Shown piece after piece: positions 34,721 through 42,605 of a stretch of 64,000 nucleotides of DNA; position 1 is the first letter of the stretch; each line of letters opens with the position of its first letter. The translations under genes were made by a program, and so were the position numbers. The stretch is taken from the NCBI GenBank assembly GCA_023391695.1, contig JAEWAK010000038.1, positions 1-64,000 of the forward strand, in the 5' to 3' direction. This DNA is from Bacillota bacterium (GTDB lineage Bacteria; Bacillota; Clostridia; Lachnospirales; Lachnospiraceae). Under the pieces are notes generated by a model. The model was not told the DNA's origin. It did no database searches and was given only the letters and a program-made list of their open reading frames with translations.

Positions 34721-35437
34721 ATGATTGTGCAAATAGCAGTATGTGACGATGAAAAAATCTTTTTAGAGGACTTAGTTAGTCAGGTATCTACACAATTTAT
34801 AAAGTCAGGCAGTGAAGTCAATATAAATTCCTATACGGACGGGGCCAAATTATTGGAAGCAAGTAAGGACATCCCTTTTGACGTATTGTTTTTAGATATT
34901 GAGATGCCTGGCATAAGCGGAATTGATGTAGCTGAAAAAATAAGGGTCACCAATCCTTATATAAATATAATTTTTATTACGAACAGGGAGGATTTAGTAT
35001 TTCATTCGATCCGTTACAGGCCTTTCCGGTTTATACGGAAGCCCTGTTTAAGAGAAGAACTCCCAGAAGCAATTGAAGCAATAACGAATAAAATAAGAAA
35101 TGAAAACCGGTACTATACCATTAGCTTTAACAATTCATCCATACAGATCAGAATAACGGATATCATGTATATTGAAAGTTATAAACACGACATCTTTCTC
35201 TATACCCAGGATGAAAAATACCGTATTAAAAGTAATCTTCAAAGAATTGAGAAGGAATTTGAAGTTTATGGTTTCATCCGGGTGCACAGCGGATTTTTAG
35301 TGAATTACCGTTATATTTATTCCGTTGATAAAACAAAAGTGGTTTTAAGCAATAAGGATATGGTTCCATTAAGCCGTTACCGTATGGAGACGGTAAAACA
35401 AAAGCTTCAGTTATTTGCGAGAGGTACGGAAAGATGA
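34721..35437 (+). CDS. LytTR-family response regulator (AgrA-like)
   Basis: A 238-aa response regulator. Receiver domain 1-125 with CDDE and phospho-acceptor D59 in LFLDIEMPGISG. The C-terminal LytTR DNA-binding domain (about 135-235) has IMYIESYKHDIFLY and FIRVHSGFLVNYRYI. It is the first gene of an agr-type cassette (RR, HK, AgrB, AgrD), inverse to the staphylococcal BDCA order. It overlaps the kinase gene by 4 nt. It should respond to the processed AgrD peptide and activate this operon and unknown targets. Confidence 0.9.
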   Translation: MIVQIAVCDDEKIFLEDLVSQVSTQFIKSGSEVNINSYTDGAKLLEASKDIPFDVLFLDIEMPGISGIDVAEKIRVTNPYINIIFITNREDLVFHSIRYRPFRFIRKPCLREELPEAIEAITNKIRNENRYYTISFNNSSIQIRITDIMYIESYKHDIFLYTQDEKYRIKSNLQRIEKEFEVYGFIRVHSGFLVNYRYIYSVDKTKVVLSNKDMVPLSRYRMETVKQKLQLFARGTER

Positions 35438-36780
35438 CATGGTTAATAATAGAGTATTCTGCAACATTGATCCAATGTCTCGTATCAACGGAGTTTGTTA
35501 CCAGATATTTAGGATTTAAAAGTAATTTACATAAACGGTATATCGGTTTTATTACGGCATTTGCGGCACAGGTCTGTGCAACTTTAGTCATGAACCGGAT
35601 CACCATTTTTGAAGGGGTGGCAGGATTTATATATCCTTCCATTGTAGTTTTATATTGTGTTATCTTTTTAAATGGTTCCATTTATGAAAAAATAATCATA
35701 GCCTGTATCGATAACGGGCTGAAAATGATACTAAGCATAACGGTTTTAACCTTAATCAGCTATCTTTCTCCCTTTGAGGTCACTCGGCTCATAACACAGC
35801 AGGGAATAGAAAGATTTACGGTATTGATAATGACCCAGTCGAGCTATTTCTTTTTGACTCGTATATTGCTTCGCTTACAAAAGAATAATAAATTTACATT
35901 ATCTATAATGGAATGGATAGCAATTTTAGGTGTATTTGTTACATCTTTTGCAGCGGGTGTTTTCGTTTTTGAAATACTCATAACCAGTCCCAAAACCACG
36001 CAAAATGATTTTTTTGCCGTGTTAATCATGGTAAGTTTAATCTTTATTAATGTATTATGTTACTATATCTTTGTTAACATAAGTGCCAAAAATAAAGAAA
36101 AACTGCAGTATTCCATTATGGAATTACGGCTTAAGGAACAGGAAAAAAATCTTACCCAGATGAAGCAGTCCTATGAAGAAATCCGGAAGATCCGCCATGA
36201 CATGAAGAATTATGTGGAATGCGCCGCCACTCTTTTACACAATGGGAAGATTCCGGAGGCGGAAACTTATTTAAGTTCATTTCTGGAAAATAAAATAAGT
36301 TTCGGTACTCAGATTGTCTTTACAAAAAGTGATGCGGTCAATGCCATAATCAGTTCTAAGATTGCGGTATGTAAAAAGCATAATATTATTTTCCATTATG
36401 AAATAACCGGCAGCGTGGAACAGATACCGGAGCTGGATTTAAGCATTTTACTGGCCAATCTTTTGGATAATGCAATCGAGGCCAGCTTAAAAATAAAAGA
36501 AAACAGGGAAATCTCCTTAAAAATATATAATGAGCGGAATTATCTCGTCATATTTATAAGTAATTTTATATCTGAATCCGTACTGAATAAAAATCCTCAT
36601 CTCCATACGACCAAAAAAGATAAACTGCGGCATGGAGTAGGAAGTTTAAGCATTAAAGATATTGTAAATAAGAATAACGGTATGATAAGCATATACGAAA
36701 AAGACCGGTTTTTTTATGTAGATATCTGGTTACAGTTCAGTGATGAATACATATCACTACCAAACGTGCCTGATGCTTAA
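35434..36780 (+). CDS. GHKL histidine kinase (AgrC-like receptor)
   Basis: A membrane receptor kinase of 448 aa: six to seven transmembrane helices in residues 1-215, a coiled-coil linker, the phospho-acceptor H255 in IRKIRHDMKNYV, and a GHKL ATPase with LLANLLDNAIEAS (N box) and HGVGSLSIKDIV (G box). This is the HPK10/AgrC architecture that senses cyclic peptide at the membrane. Coupled to the regulator by a 4-nt overlap. The last codons and the following bases contain an imperfect repeat of CCAAACGTGC. Confidence 0.9.
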   Translation: MTWLIIEYSATLIQCLVSTEFVTRYLGFKSNLHKRYIGFITAFAAQVCATLVMNRITIFEGVAGFIYPSIVVLYCVIFLNGSIYEKIIIACIDNGLKMILSITVLTLISYLSPFEVTRLITQQGIERFTVLIMTQSSYFFLTRILLRLQKNNKFTLSIMEWIAILGVFVTSFAAGVFVFEILITSPKTTQNDFFAVLIMVSLIFINVLCYYIFVNISAKNKEKLQYSIMELRLKEQEKNLTQMKQSYEEIRKIRHDMKNYVECAATLLHNGKIPEAETYLSSFLENKISFGTQIVFTKSDAVNAIISSKIAVCKKHNIIFHYEITGSVEQIPELDLSILLANLLDNAIEASLKIKENREISLKIYNERNYLVIFISNFISESVLNKNPHLHTTKKDKLRHGVGSLSIKDIVNKNNGMISIYEKDRFFYVDIWLQFSDEYISLPNVPDA

Positions 36781-36886
36781 CCAAACGTGCTCAGGCTATT
36801 GAAAAAGAAAGCGAAATCAGTTATTATCAAGGTGAACTTAAAGGTCATGTATTTAGTGAAATGCTAATACATTAGGAGGGGTTATT

Positions 36887-37465
36887 TTGGCCAATCGAGT
36901 TGCTGTGAAGATAGCTGATTTTTTATGCAAAAATAATACAATTCGTGATGAAGACAAGGACATTTACATATACGGTTTTGAAATTTTTTTTTCCAATGTT
37001 ATTAACTTTACTATAGTGATAGTTTTAGGTTTTTTGCTTAAACAATTTTACCAGGCCCTGCTGTTTTACATAGCCTTTGTAATAACCAGGTCATATTCGG
37101 GCGGTTATCATGCCAGTACCTATTTGAAGTGCAATATTGTATTTGCATCCGTTTTTCTAGTTACCATGTTGTTATCCAGAATATTACTTCCTACAATATC
37201 ACTGGTATATTTATTGGTATTTATGGCTATTTACATTGGGTGCATATTAGAATATGCACCAATTGTAAATAGTAATAAACAGTTATTGGACGCAGATAAA
37301 ATCAGGTACAGGAAAATCAGTATAGCAATCAGCATATGCTGGGTGGTTGCTGTTATTGCATTGTATTTTCTGGCAAAAGAATATGCTGCTACATTAACAT
37401 TGACATTGGTCATGGTGGCCTTGCTTATGTTAATTGAGGTAAATAAAAGAAAGGAGATGTATTAA
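36887..37465 (+). CDS. AgrB-type peptide-processing membrane protease
   Basis: Accessory gene regulator B family, 192 aa, cleaving the AgrD propeptide C-terminally and catalysing (thio)lactone ring closure. Catalytic H75 and C82 are in GGYHASTYLKC, matching the H-x6-C spacing of AgrB. Four to five further hydrophobic helices follow. The TTG start at 36887 is set by AGGAGGGG 8-13 nt upstream. The stop codon directly abuts the ATG of agrD. No leader peptidase is needed from elsewhere, since type I signal peptidase usually finishes maturation. Confidence 0.9.
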   Translation: MANRVAVKIADFLCKNNTIRDEDKDIYIYGFEIFFSNVINFTIVIVLGFLLKQFYQALLFYIAFVITRSYSGGYHASTYLKCNIVFASVFLVTMLLSRILLPTISLVYLLVFMAIYIGCILEYAPIVNSNKQLLDADKIRYRKISIAISICWVVAVIALYFLAKEYAATLTLTLVMVALLMLIEVNKRKEMY

Positions 37466-37615
37466 ATGAAGGTAAGAGACAACTTATTAAAAGCAATCGC
37501 AAAGTTTGGCTACAAAAGTGCCATGAACGCTGGAGGAACTGCTTCACAGTACGGTACTTATCAAGCGAAAGAACCAAAAGCAATTTCTGAAATCAGAAGT
37601 AAAAAGAACGCGTAA
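37466..37615 (+). CDS. AgrD-like cyclic autoinducer propeptide with Ser in place of Cys
   Basis: A 49-aa propeptide starting directly at the agrB stop, with AGGAG 9 nt upstream. It has the AgrD layout: an amphipathic N-terminal helix (KVRDNLLKAIAKFGYKSAMN), a signal core GGTASQYGTY and a charged tail starting QAKEPK, like the QPKEP cut-site region of clostridial AgrDs. No cysteine exists anywhere, so ring closure would have to use S27 (SQYGTY), giving a lactone. Lactone AIPs are known from Staphylococcus intermedius. Exact ring and cut site are inference. Confidence 0.85.
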   Translation: MKVRDNLLKAIAKFGYKSAMNAGGTASQYGTYQAKEPKAISEIRSKKNA

Positions 37616-37661
37616 CTAAGTCAACGGATCATACTGGGGAGTATATCGCAATAGAAGAAGC

Positions 37662-37696
37662 ACCTTGGACCAATTCAATTGGTTCAAGGTCTTTTT
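37662..37696 (+). terminator. Intrinsic terminator of the agr-like operon
   Basis: ACCTTGGACCAATT pairs with AATTGGTTCAAGGT and a CTTTTT run follows, 46 nt after the agrD stop. Confidence 0.9.
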
Positions 37697-37773
37697 AGGT
37701 TTAGGATTTGAGCGTATTTAAAAATACATAAATATTATTTGCAAGGACTTTTGAAGGATAAATTATATATATG

Positions 37774-37820
37774 AGGCAATTCTGTTTAAGTTTATTTTTT
37801 AAATGAGATTGCCTTTTTTT
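37774..37820 (+). terminator. Second terminator-like hairpin in the agr-M20 gap
   Basis: AGGCAAT/ATTGCCT with a long AT loop and seven Ts. With the agr terminator only 80 nt upstream, a short independent RNA between 37700 and 37820 is possible. From 37821 to 38021 nothing else is seen. Confidence 0.55.
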
Positions 37821-38021
37821 GCATTCCTGTCTATATGATAAATTGAAAAAAGTACATTGTAAAAGCAGAAAGAGATTTTAGTAAATTAATATTTATAAGA
37901 AAAAAGTGAGAATTAATTAATTTTATTAATGAATTTACTACACTCCTATAGTAATTTATAATAAAAATAAAGTAGCTATTCTTTTATATATTATCAATAA
38001 TAACAAATTATATAAAAAGAG

Positions 38022-38049
38022 TTGACATTGTCGAAAAAGATGATAAAAT
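38022..38049 (+). promoter_or_regulatory. Promoter of the M20/ATC-hydrolase/transport operon
   Basis: TTGACA (38022-38027) and TAAAAT (38044-38049), 16-nt spacer, about 50 nt before the first gene. The seven genes that follow are spaced by 29 nt or less, or overlap. Confidence 0.65.
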
Positions 38050-38097
38050 AAGAGAAATCATATAAAGCATATTGAAATACTATGAATAGGAGGCTGT

Positions 38098-39429
38098 ATG
38101 GACAATACGGAATTAAAAATAATTGACATAATTGATAAAAACAGGGACAGAATACTGGAGTTTGCAAGGGATATTTATTCACATCCAGAATTAGGTTATA
38201 AAGAACAAAGGACAGCTTCAAAGGTTCTTGAAATTTTTGAAGAATCCTGCGAAAAAATTGAAAAAAATCTTGCCATTACCGGTGTAAAAGGATACTTAAA
38301 AAAAGATGAATCTGAAATTAATGTAGCATTGCTTGGAGAATTGGATGCGGTAGTTTCACCAAATCATCCGTTAGCCGACAAGCAAACCGGAGCCTGTCAT
38401 GCCTGCGGACATCATGCACAGCTTGCCGGAATCATAGGTGCAGCTATAGCCTTATCGGATGCAGACATAAAAGAGGCGCTGGAAGGAAATGTTACTTTTT
38501 TCGCCGTACCGGCTGAGGAATATGGAGAAATAGAATACAAACTGGGATTAAAAGAAAAAGGACTTATTAAATACGGCGGAGGAAAAAGCGAATTGATCCG
38601 AATCGGGGCCTTTAAGGATGTAGATGTTGCAGTCGTTCATCATACAACCGTTGACCCGGTAGAGGTAGCCATTGGCGGAACATCTTCCAACGGTTTCGTA
38701 TCGAAATTAATCCGGTATACAGGCAAAGACACTCATGCGGCTGCAACTCCCCATCTTGGCATTAATGCATTAAATGCGGCAAGTTTAGGGCTTAGTGCCC
38801 TGGCTTACCACAGGGAAACCTTTCAGGACAGCGATTCCGTAAGGATTCATCCCATTATTACCAAAGGAGGCTCCCTTGTTAACGTAGTTCCGGGTGAAAC
38901 GGTTGTTGAAACCTTAGTACGGGCCAAGACGGTAGAGGCGATTACAGATGCGAGTAAGAAGACGGACCGGAGCTTTGCAGCCGGAGCTTATGCCCTGGGA
39001 GCCAAAATAAAGATAGAAACATCTCCGGGCTATCTTCCGGTAATTCCTATTCCCGGTAATGAGAGTATGTTTGAAATTGCAAAAGAACTCCTGCCGGATA
39101 AAAACGTAAAGGTAATTGATCCTTCCTCCCATATGACAGCCTCTACGGATGTAGGAGATTTAACCCACGTACTGCCGGTACTCCAATTTAGCACCGGAGG
39201 AGCAACAGGAAACATGCATTCGGAAAAATTCCAGGTGTATGATGAAGAAATCGCTTATATTACGACTGCAAAAATTATGGCGCTGACTGCTTACCGCCTC
39301 TTAAAGGATAACGGTAAAGAAGCCGGAAAAATAAAGGCAGAATTTAAACCTAAATTTAGCATAGAAGAATATTTGGAATACATGGACCGATTTGAAAACA
39401 TATATGAAAGGAATTTTGACAATGAGTGA
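38098..39429 (+). CDS. M20-family metallo-amidohydrolase (AbgB-like)
   Basis: A di-metal amidohydrolase, 443 aa, cleaving an N-acyl or N-carbamoyl amino acid or similar amide in the cytoplasm. Signatures: RDIYSHPELGYKEQRTA at the start, ACHACGHHAQLAG (metal ligands), FFAVPAEEYGE (catalytic Glu) and GGATGNMHSEKF. The dimerisation lid (about 200-320) contains the conserved TSSNGFVSKLIRYTGKDTHAA. Best resemblance is to p-aminobenzoyl-glutamate hydrolase subunit B. Pairing with the next gene recalls the Pseudomonas thiazoline pathway, in which a carbamoyl-cysteine amidohydrolase (AtcC) follows an ATC hydrolase (AtcB). AGGAGG precedes the ATG. Confidence 0.88.
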   Translation: MDNTELKIIDIIDKNRDRILEFARDIYSHPELGYKEQRTASKVLEIFEESCEKIEKNLAITGVKGYLKKDESEINVALLGELDAVVSPNHPLADKQTGACHACGHHAQLAGIIGAAIALSDADIKEALEGNVTFFAVPAEEYGEIEYKLGLKEKGLIKYGGGKSELIRIGAFKDVDVAVVHHTTVDPVEVAIGGTSSNGFVSKLIRYTGKDTHAAATPHLGINALNAASLGLSALAYHRETFQDSDSVRIHPIITKGGSLVNVVPGETVVETLVRAKTVEAITDASKKTDRSFAAGAYALGAKIKIETSPGYLPVIPIPGNESMFEIAKELLPDKNVKVIDPSSHMTASTDVGDLTHVLPVLQFSTGGATGNMHSEKFQVYDEEIAYITTAKIMALTAYRLLKDNGKEAGKIKAEFKPKFSIEEYLEYMDRFENIYERNFDNE

Positions 39430-39946
39430 ACAGACAATTGACAGACAGGAAGCAATTGAAGCAGTAAGAGTATCTTCCATGCATTTTGCAGACCTTTACT
39501 TCTACTTTGCTAAAGAACTGGTAGAGTCTTTAGGTACTGAAAAAGCAAAAGAAATCGTACGGAAAGTATTATTTGACAGGTCTATTGAAAGAGCCGAACG
39601 AATGAAAAAGAAAGCCGAAGCTACCGGTAAGGAAAGAGTTCCGGAGAATATTTACTGCCTTACGGATGTACCTTTTCTGGGGTGGGTAAAGGAACTGGGC
39701 AGAGATCATTGCCCCTATGGGGCAGCATGGGTCAAACGCTATGAAGAATATCCCTGGTTCAGGGAGTTTGCAGCATTTTATTGTGATGTGACGGACACCT
39801 CGGTAGCGGAACTATTTACCGGTAGCTATTCCCATAAATTAACCAAAAATGTAGTTCTGGGAGATGAAAGCTGTGAAAGGATTTACTTCCGTGATGAAAA
39901 AGTTGCGGAAGGAGAATACACCTATGGGAAAAAAGAAGATAGATAA
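39422..39946 (+). CDS. L-2-amino-thiazoline-4-carboxylate hydrolase family protein
   Basis: A 174-aa protein that I place in the ATC-hydrolase Pfam family on its helical N-terminus, the central YEEYPWFREFAAFYCDVTDTS and the C-terminal SYSHKLTKNVVLGDESCERIYF. Characterised members open the thiazoline ring of ATC to N-carbamoyl-cysteine, but the family is broad, so the substrate here is inference. The ATG at 39422 overlaps the M20 stop by 8 nt (ATGAGTGA). The longer frame to 39392 lies inside the M20 gene. It overlaps the permease by 23 nt. Confidence 0.75.
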   Translation: MSEQTIDRQEAIEAVRVSSMHFADLYFYFAKELVESLGTEKAKEIVRKVLFDRSIERAERMKKKAEATGKERVPENIYCLTDVPFLGWVKELGRDHCPYGAAWVKRYEEYPWFREFAAFYCDVTDTSVAELFTGSYSHKLTKNVVLGDESCERIYFRDEKVAEGEYTYGKKEDR

Positions 39947-40694
39947 GCCGATACTTATCGGGCAGATTTTATTAATTGCGGCAATTCTGGTATTAATGGA
40001 AGCCGCAGTAACAAAAGGACTTGTTAACGGACTCTTTTTGGCATCACCTACCCAGATGGTCAAAGAACTTGGCAAGATGTTAAGGGAAGATATTATTTGG
40101 AAACATACCCTGGCAACCCTTGTGGAATTTGGAACAGGATATCTCTTATCCATATTTTGGGGAATTCTTACGGGTGTAATCTGTGTTGCTTTTCCCAAAG
40201 TCAATGATTTTATTGCTCCATTTATATCTGCTGTCATGGCAGTTCCCAAGGTTGCGATCTTTCCTCTGTTAATTATATGGTTTGGAATCGGATTTACAAA
40301 TAAAGTAGTAATGGTATTTTTATTCTGTTACTTTACCATATTTGTAAATACCAGAAGCGGAGCGGAGCAAACCTCCTATAATTACATTAAAGTAGCAAAG
40401 ATATTTAAGGCATCCAAATTTCAGACTATATTAAAAGTATTGCTGCCCTCCTCCATTCCTACCATATTTGCAGGGCTTAAGGTTACGGCGGCAACCGGGA
40501 TAACCGGTGTGATTTTTGCTGAAATGCAGGCTTCACAGGCTGGGCTGGGCTATTTACTGAAAGATGCCTCCTCACTTTATAATACACCAAGGATTTTTAT
40601 TATTATCATTTGGGTCACAATTCTATCCGTACTTCTGGTGGAACTTGTTAGCCAGATTGAAAGAAACATATTTATGAAATGGTCCAAACGATAA
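39924..40694 (+). CDS. ABC transporter permease (SsuC/TauC/ThiX type)
   Basis: A membrane permease of 256 aa with six helices and the EAA-loop region KVAKIFKASKFQTILKVLLPSSIPTIFAGLKV. This subfamily imports sulfonates, nitrate, taurine or pyrimidine precursors. The ATG at 39924 has AAGGAGA 7 nt upstream; a longer frame from 39864 overlaps the hydrolase gene deeply and lacks an SD. It works with the adjacent binding lipoprotein and ATPase. Confidence 0.9.
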   Translation: MGKKKIDKPILIGQILLIAAILVLMEAAVTKGLVNGLFLASPTQMVKELGKMLREDIIWKHTLATLVEFGTGYLLSIFWGILTGVICVAFPKVNDFIAPFISAVMAVPKVAIFPLLIIWFGIGFTNKVVMVFLFCYFTIFVNTRSGAEQTSYNYIKVAKIFKASKFQTILKVLLPSSIPTIFAGLKVTAATGITGVIFAEMQASQAGLGYLLKDASSLYNTPRIFIIIIWVTILSVLLVELVSQIERNIFMKWSKR

Positions 40695-40723
40695 CTTTAC
40701 TTAAGACGCGAAAGGAGTTAATT

Positions 40724-41797
40724 ATGAAAAAAATGAAATTATTTACTGCAGTTGCTTTAGTATTAACCTTATCAATCGGAGGGCTTACTGCTTGCAGCAA
40801 TAATACAAAAAGTACGGATACTGCCGGTGAAACCACTACTCCGGCTCCTACTGCCGCCGAACAGACAGAATCTACGGGGGAAGCAGTTACTAATGATGCC
40901 GCATCGAATGATACTGGGGCAGAAGATTTAATCCATGTGCGTTTTTCTGCATTTAACGGAATCACCAGTGCAGGTTTTCGTTTTGGCGTTGAAAAAGGAA
41001 TCTTTAAAGATAACGGTGTAGATATTGAGTTAGTTGAAGTAGAAGACAAAATTGCAGCTCTTGCATCCGGTGCAACGGACATTGCTGACCTTAATACTTC
41101 GCAGGCTATTGTAGCAGCTCATTCCGGTGCGGAATTTAAAATGGTTTCTTCCATGTTCCGTACCAAAGGTGCTTTCCATTTGATTGCAGACCCTTCCATT
41201 GAATCCATTGCAGACTTAAAAGGCAAGAAAATCGGTATTGCGGTTCAAGGTTCCGGTCTTGAAATAACGGTACTTGAAATTTTGGAACAAAACGGAATCA
41301 GCCGTGATGATGTAACCCTTATAGCAAACGGTGCTTACCAACAGGCTTATGCCAGCCTTGTGTCAAAGCAGGTAGATGCAACAATTATTCATGAGCCCTT
41401 TGTAACAATCGGTGAAAAAGAAGGTACTGCAAAGCTTTTAGCGTTAGGCTGGGATTACCTGCCGAACTTCCATACCGGTGTCATTGTAGCAAGTGATAAG
41501 TTAATTGCAGAAAATCCTGAGGCAGTCAGGAGAACCTTAAAGGGTTATTTTGAATCCTTTCAATATGCAAAAGAGCACCGCGATGAATTTATCAAGTGGG
41601 CAACAAATTATCTGAATCTGGATGAAGATGTGGTAACACAAGCCTTTGACCGTGAAGAGGTAATCTGGGAAAACAATCCGGTCATTGATGTAGACAGCAT
41701 TAAAGAAACGCAGGAAGTCCAGAAAAAATGGGGCTTTCAGGATGAAATATACGAGGTTTCAGATTATATAGATTTAAGCTTTATACCGGAAGACTAA
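40724..41797 (+). CDS. ABC transporter substrate-binding lipoprotein (NMT1/SsuA type)
   Basis: Solute receptor of the importer, 357 aa, anchored by lipidation at C24 in GGLTACSNN. A Thr/Ala/Glu-rich linker of about 45 residues precedes an NMT1/THI5-like domain with GITSAGFRFGVEKGIFKDNGVDIELVE split by motif FRFGVEKGIF, DLKGKKIGI and VDATIIHEPFV. This family binds sulfonates, nitrate and thiamine precursors. AAAGGAG 9 nt before the ATG at 40724 decides the start. Confidence 0.9.
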   Translation: MKKMKLFTAVALVLTLSIGGLTACSNNTKSTDTAGETTTPAPTAAEQTESTGEAVTNDAASNDTGAEDLIHVRFSAFNGITSAGFRFGVEKGIFKDNGVDIELVEVEDKIAALASGATDIADLNTSQAIVAAHSGAEFKMVSSMFRTKGAFHLIADPSIESIADLKGKKIGIAVQGSGLEITVLEILEQNGISRDDVTLIANGAYQQAYASLVSKQVDATIIHEPFVTIGEKEGTAKLLALGWDYLPNFHTGVIVASDKLIAENPEAVRRTLKGYFESFQYAKEHRDEFIKWATNYLNLDEDVVTQAFDREEVIWENNPVIDVDSIKETQEVQKKWGFQDEIYEVSDYIDLSFIPED

Positions 41798-41813
41798 GAC
41801 AGGAGATGAAAAA

Positions 41814-42596
41814 ATGCCTAGGATTGAAATATCAAACTTAAATATGGTCTATCCGGGAACAGATGGAACCAATGCATTGCAGGACATTAATTTATCCATA
41901 GAAGATGGGGAATTTGTTACTATTTTAGGCCCCAGCGGATGCGGTAAAAGTACCTTATTAGAGATAATGGCAGGTCTGATAAAACAATCTTCAGGTAAGG
42001 TAATGTTAGGTGATACTGAACTTAACGGCCCAAGCCATGATATCGGTGTCGTATTTCAGGATTCCTCCCTCATGCCCTGGAGGACAATTCGTAAAAATAT
42101 TGAATTTGGTCTTGAGATTAAAAAAACTCCGAAAAATGTTGTAAAGCAGACCGTAGACAGATACATCGATATCGTTGGTCTTAATGGTTTTGAAAACAAG
42201 TATCCCCATCAGTTATCCGGGGGGATGCGCCAGAGGGCGGGCCTTGCAAGGACGATGGTCAATAATCCTTCCGTACTCCTTATGGACGAACCCTTAGGAG
42301 CCATTGACCACCTTACCAGGCTTACGATCCAGGATGAAATCATTGATCTTTGGAAAAGAGAGAAGAAAACCATAATTTTTATTACCCATGATGTATCGGA
42401 AGCGGTATATCTTGGTACCAGGGTGGTTCTTCTTTCACCGAGGCCCGGCAGGATACAAAAGATATTTGAAATTCCTTTCCTTTCCGGAAGAACCAGAAAG
42501 GATGATATTGTTCTTGAAAATATAGATAAAATTTATAAAGAAATTAACTCTGCCGAACCTCATAGACCGGAGGAAAAGATTGAATACACTATTTAG
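41814..42596 (+). CDS. ABC transporter ATPase (SsuB/TauB type)
   Basis: Energising subunit of the importer, 260 aa. Walker A GPSGCGKST, Q-loop VFQDSSLMPWRT, signature LSGGMRQRAGLAR, Walker B VLLMDEPLGAID and H-loop ITHDVSEAV are all intact, with the family-typical LSPRPGRIQKIFEIPF after the H-loop. AGGAG precedes the start, 16 nt after the binding protein. Confidence 0.95.
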   Translation: MPRIEISNLNMVYPGTDGTNALQDINLSIEDGEFVTILGPSGCGKSTLLEIMAGLIKQSSGKVMLGDTELNGPSHDIGVVFQDSSLMPWRTIRKNIEFGLEIKKTPKNVVKQTVDRYIDIVGLNGFENKYPHQLSGGMRQRAGLARTMVNNPSVLLMDEPLGAIDHLTRLTIQDEIIDLWKREKKTIIFITHDVSEAVYLGTRVVLLSPRPGRIQKIFEIPFLSGRTRKDDIVLENIDKIYKEINSAEPHRPEEKIEYTI

Positions 42597-42605
42597 GAGG
42601 ATTTT

